Source of the DNA: an uncultured Clostridia bacterium
Lineage (GTDB): Bacteria > Bacillota > Clostridia > TANB77 > CAG-508
Assembly (NCBI GenBank): GCA_944392545.1
Contig: CALXWW010000009.1
Span: forward strand, 1-55,562
Direction of reading: 5' to 3'
Length of the DNA stretch: 55,562 nt
Part shown: positions 36,088-42,577 of the stretch, one piece after another
How positions within the stretch are numbered: the stretch's first letter is position 1
How the letters are laid out: every line of letters starts with the position of its first letter
Translations under genes and position numbers: made by a program
Notes under the pieces: generated by a model
What the model was told of the DNA's origin: nothing
Seen by the model: the letters and a program-made list of their open reading frames with translations, nothing else
The model's database searches: none

Positions 36088-36173
36088 TGTCGAAAAAACA
36101 CGCATAAAAATTGGCATAAACCGCTTAAAATCAACAAAAACATATTGACGATTTTGTAAAAATATGGTATTTT
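36088..36173 (+). promoter_or_regulatory. possible Spo0A box and promoter of spo0E-like gene
   Basis: TGTCGAA (36088-36094) matches the Spo0A box core. A -35 TTGACG (36145-36150) and -10 TATTTT (36168-36173) are 17 bp apart. A 7-base match can occur by chance. Confidence 0.35.
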
Positions 36174-36216
36174 TAAAACGTACAAAAGAGAAAATGTGAA
36201 AAAGGAGAGTGGTCTT

Positions 36217-36405
36217 ATGTTAAATGATGAAATTTGTAAGTTAAGAGAAAAGTTAAATAATAGCATAATTAATGGAGAAGATTATGAAAAAACATATAAA
36301 ATAAGTGTGGAATTAGATGAATTAATTGCAGAATATTATAAGATAGAGCTTGAATTAGAAAATGGTAAAATAAAGAAAACTAAAAAAGTAGCACACAAAG
36401 TTTAG
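36217..36405 (+). CDS. Spo0E-like aspartyl-phosphate phosphatase
   Basis: A 62-residue protein beginning at ATG 36217 after AAAGGAG (an upstream in-frame ATG at 36196 has no ribosome site). It is two helices with IxxLREKLN and SVELDELIAEYYK, the Spo0E-family SxxLDxLI signature. Family members dephosphorylate Spo0A~P and so delay sporulation. It is a single-gene unit, and the main hint in this window that the organism can sporulate. Confidence 0.8.
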   Translation: MLNDEICKLREKLNNSIINGEDYEKTYKISVELDELIAEYYKIELELENGKIKKTKKVAHKV

Positions 36406-36449
36406 AAAAAATATATTTAAGTGATATAGCTAATAGAAATGGAAGAAAC

Positions 36450-36497
36450 TTGAAAATTAACATAAAAAATGGTATAATATATTTTGTAAACCATTTT
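36450..36497 (+). promoter_or_regulatory. promoter with flanking inverted repeat
   Basis: TTGAAA (36450-36455), 17 bp, TATAAT (36473-36478). AAAATGGT (36466-36473) and ACCATTTT (36490-36497) form an inverted repeat across the -10 box, a likely repressor site. Confidence 0.6.
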
Positions 36498-36531
36498 AAA
36501 ACTTTTTCTTTAAATAAGGAGGAAGAAAAAC

Positions 36532-36885
36532 ATGAGAATCCGGAGAACATTATTTTGGATCGTAGTTCCGAGTGTCACCTGCCTTATAGCTGGTATAATC
36601 TTTGCTAGCACTGGCATCACTAACTTTGGGGTTACGATACTGGCGGTCATCATGGCGGCATGCGTAATTGAAGCAGGTATCGAAAAAGGAGTTTCAGAAG
36701 CATTTGCGGTAGCCGTATGGCTTCTTGAAACCATGACAGGCTTCTTACTGAAGGCTATCTTCAGTGGAATGTTCGGAGATATGCCGACATTGCTCTACAT
36801 TCTATGCTTGGCAGGACTGACGGTCATGGTGCTACTGAACATCACTTATGTGAAAGAAATGTGGAAGGATGTGAAAAAGCGGTAG
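36532..36885 (+). CDS. G+C-rich four-TM membrane protein, unknown
   Basis: A 117-residue, very hydrophobic protein with about four membrane segments (10-28, 32-52, 58-80, 85-108) and basic ends (MRIRR, KKR). I recognise no family. Its base composition is unlike everything around it: 114 of the 240 bases at 36601-36840 are G or C, against 11 of 60 at 36241-36300. Codons such as CCG, CGG, CTG and GTC appear that neighbours avoid. Promoter, AAGGAGG site and terminator look native. It is probably a recent acquisition from a higher-G+C organism. Confidence 0.7.
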   Translation: MRIRRTLFWIVVPSVTCLIAGIIFASTGITNFGVTILAVIMAACVIEAGIEKGVSEAFAVAVWLLETMTGFLLKAIFSGMFGDMPTLLYILCLAGLTVMVLLNITYVKEMWKDVKKR

Positions 36886-36902
36886 TTTGAGTCAAGCTAC
36901 CG

Positions 36903-36936
36903 AAAAGAGCAACCCCTAAAAAGGTTGCTCTTTTTT
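36903..36936 (+). terminator. terminator of G+C-rich gene
   Basis: AAAAGAGCAACC pairs with GGTTGCTCTTTT, loop CCTAAAAA, then T run. Confidence 0.9.
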
Positions 36937-37082
36937 GTTGCAAAATTATTACAAAAATATTATTTTTTTGTTACAACTATACAAATGTAAATAAATATGT
37001 TATTATAAAAAAGTAATATAATATTAAAAAAATGTTGAAAAAAGGAAAATGATATATTATAATAAATTAAAGAGGTGGAATA

Positions 37083-37272
37083 GTGAAAAGAAATATAGTG
37101 TTTAAAATATTTACAATAGTAGCTATAACCTTTATTATATTTATACTAATAGCATTGAAAAAAGAGTAGACTATAAAACTAGTATGGAACATTATTTGAT
37201 AGGAGTACTTATATTCTTTTGACTAAGCTAAGTTTTAAAAGTAATTATAGAGATAACACCAAGATTTTTTAG
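37083..37272 (+). pseudogene. decayed VirB2-like pilin gene
   Basis: From about 37160 the DNA matches the last third of the next gene (bases 37660-37775) with several changes. A GCA codon has become TAG, and the block TTTAATAGGAGTACTTATAT is nearly kept. The front is a 28-codon frame from GTG 37083 with one hydrophobic helix. The middle of the gene is missing. Most of the gene-free stretch 36886-37286 is this remnant plus the upstream terminator. Confidence 0.65.
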
Positions 37273-37286
37273 GTAGGTGATAGTGG

Positions 37287-37775
37287 ATGAAAATGAAAGT
37301 AATTGTGACGATTATTTTAATATTAATGGTAATTATGTTACCAACAGTATTAAATCTTAATATAGTAAAAGCCGGAGATAAGTTCGAAATGGAACAGTTT
37401 GAGGATGGCAGTGGTGGAGGCACTGGAGGATTATACAACGAAGAAACGGGAGGAACACCATCAACTATAAATCCGGGAGGAACACCATCAACTATAAATC
37501 CGGGAGAATGGAAGCCATCTAATTTTAACCCAAATGATATGGATGAAGTAGTGGATGCTGCAGGAATCATAGTTAGTGTGATAAGAACATTAGGTATAAT
37601 TGTATCTGTAATAGTATTACTAATTATTGGTATTAAATATATGGTAGGAAGTGTCGAAGAAAGAGCAGACTATAAGACTAGCATGAAACCTTATTTAATA
37701 GGAGTACTTATATTCTTTGGATTAAGCCAATTTTTAGCAGTAATTATAGATATAGTACCAGGAATTTTTAAGTAG
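37287..37775 (+). CDS. VirB2-like pilin subunit 1
   Basis: A 162-residue protein with a signal peptide (KVIVTIILILMVIMLPTVL ... KAG), a Gly/Pro-rich spacer with a duplicated GGTPSTINP unit, and two C-terminal TM helices split by a short basic loop (IGIKYMVGSVEERADYKTSMKPY). This is the TrbC/VirB2 layout, in which the mature subunit builds the extracellular filament of a type IV secretion system. The upstream and downstream copies share its first 30 codons almost base for base, so the array grew by recent tandem duplication. Confidence 0.75.
   Translation: MKMKVIVTIILILMVIMLPTVLNLNIVKAGDKFEMEQFEDGSGGGTGGLYNEETGGTPSTINPGGTPSTINPGEWKPSNFNPNDMDEVVDAAGIIVSVIRTLGIIVSVIVLLIIGIKYMVGSVEERADYKTSMKPYLIGVLIFFGLSQFLAVIIDIVPGIFK
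37448..37501 (+). repeat. 27-bp tandem duplication inside pilin 1
   Basis: Two identical 27-bp units (37448-37474 and 37475-37501) encode GGTPSTINP twice. The third unit is cut short. Confidence 0.9.
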
Positions 37776-37785
37776 GTGATAGTGT

Positions 37786-38253
37786 ATGAGAATAAAAGTA
37801 ATTGTAACAATTATTTTAATATTAATTATAATTATGTTACCAACAGTATTAAATCTTAATATAGTAAAAGCCGGAGGCAAATTTGAGATGGATCAATTTG
37901 ATGATAGCACAGGTGGAGGAACTGGCGGAGGAACGGTAGATACTACAATAGAGGATATTAAAGATGGGGTTGGGAACTTTATGAGCGCAGGTAAAAACCA
38001 GAATAACCCTCTAAACCAAGAAGGTTTGAAAAGTGTATCAAATACGGTGTATAATATATTATTAGCAGTAGGAATAATAGCGGCAGTTATAGTAGGACTA
38101 ATTATAGGAATAAAGTACATGGTAGGAAGCGTTGCACAAAAGGCAGAAACCAAAGAATTACTTGTGCCATATATAATAGGCTGTGTGATAATATTTGGTG
38201 CATTTGCTATTTGGAAGATAATAGTAGAATTACTAAACCAAACACAGATATAA
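37786..38253 (+). CDS. VirB2-like pilin subunit 2
   Basis: A 155-residue paralogue of the preceding pilin, 10 bp downstream with the same GTAGGTGATAGTG leader. The signal peptide region is nearly identical. The spacer differs (GGGTGGGT, then a charged stretch), and the two-helix end reads VGLIIGIKYMVGSVAQKAETKELLVPY. It is probably an alternative or minor pilin. Confidence 0.75.
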   Translation: MRIKVIVTIILILIIIMLPTVLNLNIVKAGGKFEMDQFDDSTGGGTGGGTVDTTIEDIKDGVGNFMSAGKNQNNPLNQEGLKSVSNTVYNILLAVGIIAAVIVGLIIGIKYMVGSVAQKAETKELLVPYIIGCVIIFGAFAIWKIIVELLNQTQI

Positions 38254-38324
38254 TAACAAAGATTTTAAAATTATCTCAAAAAGAGATATGTATATAAATT
38301 ATATAAATAAAAAGGAGGAAAATC

Positions 38325-38690
38325 ATGAGAAAACTAACTAAAATATTAACATTCACTCTATTAGTTGTAGTTATGATGACAATGTTTACAACAATGGTAA
38401 AGGCAGCAGATGATACAGTAGGGCAATTATTCAACACGCAAGCTTCAAATACAGAAGGTTTAGTAAATGTTGGAGGAAATATTGTTAGTGTTATAACAAC
38501 AATAGGAATTATAGTTGCAGTAATTGTATTATTAGTTTTAGGTATAAAATATATGATGGGTAGTGCAGCAGAAAAAGCAGAATACAAGAAAACAATGATA
38601 CCATATTTAGTTGGTGCTGTATTAATATTTGGTGCTTCAGCAATTGCCAAAGCAGTAATTGCTATGACAGGATCATTAACAGCAGGCTAG
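38325..38690 (+). CDS. VirB2-like pilin subunit 3
   Basis: A 121-residue, more divergent pilin with an N-terminal signal peptide ending in VKAADD and no Gly-rich spacer. The two TM helices are joined by LGIKYMMGSAAEKAEYKKTMIPY. It has its own AAAGGAGG and is followed by a strong terminator, suggesting it is the major subunit whose mRNA is made in excess. Confidence 0.8.
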   Translation: MRKLTKILTFTLLVVVMMTMFTTMVKAADDTVGQLFNTQASNTEGLVNVGGNIVSVITTIGIIVAVIVLLVLGIKYMMGSAAEKAEYKKTMIPYLVGAVLIFGASAIAKAVIAMTGSLTAG

Positions 38691-38691
38691 A

Positions 38692-38757
38692 AATATTACA
38701 ATTATATTACAAAAATATTACAATTATATTAAAAGTGCATTTTAAATGCACTTTTTT
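38692..38757 (+). terminator. direct repeat and terminator after pilin array
   Basis: AATATTACAATTATATTA occurs twice (38692-38709 and 38714-38731), then AAAAGTGCAT / ATGCACTTTT forms a stem followed by T residues. Confidence 0.8.
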
Positions 38758-38787
38758 TGTTTTTTTATATCTTTTTGAAGAATTATC

Positions 38788-38796
38788 TGGTATAAT
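38788..38796 (+). promoter_or_regulatory. extended -10 promoter of T4SS operon
   Basis: TGGTATAAT, an extended -10 (TGnTATAAT), lies about 35 bp before the PrgI-like start. No good -35. Confidence 0.5.
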
Positions 38797-38831
38797 AAGG
38801 TGTAGATAATTATGAACAAAGGAGGAACAAA

Positions 38832-39176
38832 ATGGGAACATACAATTTACCAAGAAGTGTAAAGGGCGAAGGTCGAATTTTGTTTGTATTTACAGGAAAA
38901 AGTATGATATATACAGTAGTAGCAGGAACATTTGGATTAATATTTTACTTTATATTTTCTCTATTTGATTTAAGAATGGTAGGACTAATTATAACAGCGG
39001 TATTTGCATTAATGGGTTTTGTTATAGGGACTATAAAAATGCCTAATATAGCAAAATTTAAATTCACACAGAAAACAGGTGGAGAAAATATCGATGATGT
39101 CATAAAAAGAGCAATAAAATTTAGAACAAAAGGAAGAAAGATATATATATACAAGGAGGAAAAAAAAGATGGTTGA
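38832..39176 (+). CDS. PrgI/VirB3-like T4SS membrane protein
   Basis: A 114-residue protein with two close TM helices (about 25-42 and 48-68) after a short N-terminal stretch (YNLPRSVKGEGRILFVFTGK), then a basic tail. This is the layout of PrgI/VirB3-type proteins that anchor the VirB4 ATPase at the membrane. It overlaps the next gene by 8 bp. Confidence 0.7.
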   Translation: MGTYNLPRSVKGEGRILFVFTGKSMIYTVVAGTFGLIFYFIFSLFDLRMVGLIITAVFALMGFVIGTIKMPNIAKFKFTQKTGGENIDDVIKRAIKFRTKGRKIYIYKEEKKDG

Positions 39177-40401
39177 TAATCTAAATGGTTTAAGATCAAT
39201 GTTAGCAATAATAATTGTAATAATTGTTATGTTATTATTGGCACTAGTGGTAGTGTATTTCTTATCAAAAACAAAAAAAGAAAAGAAAGAAAAAACAATA
39301 AATGTTCAAGGAAATACTAAAGAAAAGGAAATAAAAGCTAAAACCTTTACTGTAGAACCGGTATCAAATTTTATGGAGTTTGATAAAGTAGAAGATAATA
39401 TGATTGTGGAAAAAAACGGATTAAAGTATGTAATGGTTATAGAGTGCCAAGGAATTAACTATGATTTAATGTCTGGAGTAGAAAAAAATTCAGTAGAAGA
39501 GGGATTTATACAATTTTTAAATACTATTAGATATCCTATACAAATTTATGTACAGACAAGAACAATAAATTTAGAAAGCAGTATTCAAACATATAGGGAC
39601 AGAGTAAAACAAATAGAAGCAGATTTTGAAAAACAAGAAATTAAATATAAAGAAATGAAAAATTCTGGAAACTATACAAAAGAACAACTAGATAAAGTTT
39701 ACTATGAACTTACAAAACAAAAAAATCTCACAGAGTATGGAAAAGATATTATATATACTACAGAAAAAATGAGTTTAAATAAGAATGTATTAAATCAAAA
39801 ATACTATATAATTGTGCCATATTATCCAGAAGAATTAGGACAGAATGATTTTGATAAAGAAGAAATACAAAATTTAGCTTTTTCAGAATTGTATACAAGA
39901 TGCCAATCACTTATAAGAACACTTGCAGGATGTGAAGTTGGAGGAAAAATATTAACTTCAAATGAACTTATAGAGTTGTTATATGTAGCATATAACAGAG
40001 ATGAACAAGAAACATATGGATTGGAAAAAGCATTAAGAGCAGGATATGATGAACTATATTCAACAGCGCCAGACGTATTTGATAAAAAAATGAGAGCATT
40101 AGACAAGAAAATTGAAGAGGAAGCATTTAATAAAGCAAATGAAAAAGTAAAAGAAGCTCAATCAGCGAAAGAAAAAGCACTAAATAAAAAAGAAAATAAT
40201 ATTGATGACTTAATTGATAATTTGGCAAAATTAATAATCGAACAAAATACAGCAGGAATAGGTTATGACGTGGCACAGGATGCAATAAAGAGTATAGATG
40301 AAGACAAAAACAAAAGAAACAACAAAGAAAATGATAAAGGAGGTACAGTAGAAGATGTCAAAGAGAAAACAAAGAGAAGAAGAACAACAAAGACAGCTTA
40401 A
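39169..40401 (+). CDS. TraC/VirB4 N-terminal-like protein with TM anchor
   Basis: A 410-residue protein with one N-terminal TM helix (about 10-32). It is followed by a domain like the N-terminal part of VirB4/TraC ATPases (FMEFDKVEDNMIVEKNGLKY ... IQFLNTIRYPIQIYVQTRTIN). It then has a long coiled-coil (about 145-185, and 295-340) and a basic end. No Walker motif is present. It overlaps the VirB4 gene by 47 bp. It probably forms the membrane-side partner of the ATPase, a split of functions usually fused in one protein. Confidence 0.65.
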   Translation: MVDNLNGLRSMLAIIIVIIVMLLLALVVVYFLSKTKKEKKEKTINVQGNTKEKEIKAKTFTVEPVSNFMEFDKVEDNMIVEKNGLKYVMVIECQGINYDLMSGVEKNSVEEGFIQFLNTIRYPIQIYVQTRTINLESSIQTYRDRVKQIEADFEKQEIKYKEMKNSGNYTKEQLDKVYYELTKQKNLTEYGKDIIYTTEKMSLNKNVLNQKYYIIVPYYPEELGQNDFDKEEIQNLAFSELYTRCQSLIRTLAGCEVGGKILTSNELIELLYVAYNRDEQETYGLEKALRAGYDELYSTAPDVFDKKMRALDKKIEEEAFNKANEKVKEAQSAKEKALNKKENNIDDLIDNLAKLIIEQNTAGIGYDVAQDAIKSIDEDKNKRNNKENDKGGTVEDVKEKTKRRRTTKTA

Positions 40402-42331
40402 TGATTATACAAGACCAGATGAATATGAAATCTTAAAGAAAAAGACAATTAAAGATTTAATAGCACCTTCTGGAATTGACGCAAGCAATATAGATCATTT
40501 AGAAATTATTTCTAGTGTAACTAGATATGCAAGAAGCTTCTTTGTATCTACATTACCTAGAATGTGTACTTTCCCAGAATTATTTAGAGATATGTACTTA
40601 TTTGGAGATATTAATACCTCTATATACATAAATCCAATACCAGAATCAAGATCACAAAATGAATTAAATAGAGTAATAAATGAACTTGAAACAGAAAGAA
40701 TTGTCGCAGCAGATAGAGGAAATATAAATAGAGAAAGTGATTTAGGACAGAAAAGATTAGAAGCAGAAGAATTAAGAGATGAAATAGCAGCAGGATTTAA
40801 TAAATTATATGAGGCATCTATAGTATCAACATTATTTGCATATAGTTTAGAGGACTTAGAGAGATATACTAAACTTTTAGCGACAGAAATGTCAAAATCG
40901 CTTGTTGGAATAAAAAGTGCATGGGGAATGCAAGAAGAAGCATTCAAATCAAACTTACCTCTAATGGAAGATAAAATAAAAAAGACACATACATTTGATA
41001 GAAGATCGATGGGAACAGTATTTCCATTTACAACGTCAGAAGTTGGACATCCTACGGGTGTACCACTTGGAATAAATAAGCAAACTGGAGTGCCAATACT
41101 TTTTGATAATTTCCATAGTTCACTTACAAACTACAATATGGTTATATTTGCTAAATCTGGTGCAGGAAAATCAGTAACTATGAAAACATTAATATCAAGA
41201 TCAGCAGTTTTAACGGGAGTTCAAAGCTTGGCCTTAGATGCTGAAGGTGAATATAGTATAGTTGCAGAGAGCCTCGGCGGAATAAATGTAGTTATAAGCC
41301 CTACTTCAAAAACAGTTATAAATATATTTGATATAGAAACTGAAATAGTAAAAGATGAAATAACGGGTAGAGAAAAAGTTGTACTAAATGTAGAGAATAA
41401 AGTGGAGGACGTTACACAAGCATTGCTTACAATGGCAAAAGGTAGTACAAGAAGTGAAGAAGTAAATGAATTAACAAAACAAATTATTGCTGAATCTGTT
41501 GCAGAAGAATATGCAGCGCATGGAATAAATAGTGATCCTAATAGTTTATTTGAGGCAGCTAATGGAGAATTTGGTTCGAATATGTTGGGAAGAAAGAAAA
41601 AGAATATGCCAACAATAGGATCTTGGTATAGAAGAATACAGAAAAAAGCAGAAGATAATAAAAATCCAGACTATAACTTCCATTACAGTTATTTACTAAA
41701 AGTTATGAAACAATATATAAGAGAATATGATGGACAGATGGCATATTTTGATGGACAATCAACATTTGACTTATTAGAAGGTACACTATTCATAAACTTG
41801 GATATATCTCAATTGGAAGAAAAATTTGCGAGACCACTTGCACAACAAATATTACTAGAGTGGATATGGGAAAAATATGTTAAAAAGAATAGTGAAGATA
41901 GAGCAAAAGCTGCTAAAAAGAGAGTATTAGTTGACGAGGCGTGGATGCTACTTCCATTCCCAGAAGCTGTAGATTTCTTAAATACAATGGCAAGACGTGC
42001 AAGAAAAAGAAATGTTTCACTTGCAATAATTTCACAAAGATTCCAAGATTTTTATGAAAAACCAGAAGCACAAGCAGTTCTTACCTCATCAGATACAAAA
42101 CTATTTTTAGCACAGGATAAATCAGAGATACAATATCTAAAAGAAGTATTTAAGTTAAGTGAAGGAGAGGCAGGTTTCTTAGTAACTTGTTTAAAGGGTG
42201 AAGGACTACTAAAAGTAGGAGGAGACAGTGCAATAATACAAATAAGACCAACAGCAAAAGAGTTTGAATTTGTTGAAACAAACTTAAATAAATTAATGCA
42301 AAAAGGTAGAAAAACAAACAATAGATATTAG
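40355..42331 (+). CDS. virB4: VirB4-family T4SS ATPase
   Basis: A 658-residue motor of the type IV secretion channel. Walker A FAKSGAGKSVTMK lies near residue 270, Walker B KRVLVDEAWML near 525, followed by RRARKRNVSLAIISQ, the conserved arginine-rich and sensor segment of VirB4/TraE/TrbE. An N-terminal CagE/VirB-type domain precedes it. It hydrolyses ATP to assemble the pilus and drive substrate transfer. AAAGGAGG precedes the start inside the previous gene. Confidence 0.95.
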   Translation: MSKRKQREEEQQRQLNDYTRPDEYEILKKKTIKDLIAPSGIDASNIDHLEIISSVTRYARSFFVSTLPRMCTFPELFRDMYLFGDINTSIYINPIPESRSQNELNRVINELETERIVAADRGNINRESDLGQKRLEAEELRDEIAAGFNKLYEASIVSTLFAYSLEDLERYTKLLATEMSKSLVGIKSAWGMQEEAFKSNLPLMEDKIKKTHTFDRRSMGTVFPFTTSEVGHPTGVPLGINKQTGVPILFDNFHSSLTNYNMVIFAKSGAGKSVTMKTLISRSAVLTGVQSLALDAEGEYSIVAESLGGINVVISPTSKTVINIFDIETEIVKDEITGREKVVLNVENKVEDVTQALLTMAKGSTRSEEVNELTKQIIAESVAEEYAAHGINSDPNSLFEAANGEFGSNMLGRKKKNMPTIGSWYRRIQKKAEDNKNPDYNFHYSYLLKVMKQYIREYDGQMAYFDGQSTFDLLEGTLFINLDISQLEEKFARPLAQQILLEWIWEKYVKKNSEDRAKAAKKRVLVDEAWMLLPFPEAVDFLNTMARRARKRNVSLAIISQRFQDFYEKPEAQAVLTSSDTKLFLAQDKSEIQYLKEVFKLSEGEAGFLVTCLKGEGLLKVGGDSAIIQIRPTAKEFEFVETNLNKLMQKGRKTNNRY

Positions 42332-42340
42332 GGGGAAGAT

Positions 42341-42577
42341 ATGGAAATATTTACAAATAAAAGTTTAGTACTAAAGATAGTAATAGCCCTGGTAATAGTA
42401 ATCTTATTTAACTTTTGTGCACCTACATTAAGCCATGCAGGACTACTAGAAGATATAGGAGGAACATTACTTGGACCAATTGTAGACTTGTTACTAGCCA
42501 TAGGGGACTCTTTTATAAATTTGGTACAGAGGATAGTATTTACTACTACGTATACGCCTTTAGATGAACAGCGGTAA
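42341..42577 (+). CDS. VirB6-like protein, N-terminal piece (probable frameshift)
   Basis: A 78-residue piece with a signal-anchor helix (IVIALVIVILFNFCAPTLSHA) and LLEDIGGTLLGPIVDLLLAIGDSF, an amphipathic stretch seen at the start of large T4SS membrane proteins. It has GGGGGAAG before ATG. It stops 14 bases inside the next frame, which has no ribosome site, so the two are probably one gene broken by a +1 shift, real or from assembly. Confidence 0.55.
   Translation: MEIFTNKSLVLKIVIALVIVILFNFCAPTLSHAGLLEDIGGTLLGPIVDLLLAIGDSFINLVQRIVFTTTYTPLDEQR

Noticed and set aside
38692..38731. Direct repeat after pilin 3 as insertion-sequence target duplication
   Set aside because: There is no transposase or inverted ends between the two 18-bp copies, which are four bases apart. 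Local duplication of AT-rich DNA is enough.
40495..40947. Minus-strand frame of 150 codons inside virB4
   Set aside because: Shadow frame, antisense to conserved VirB4 N-terminal sequence.
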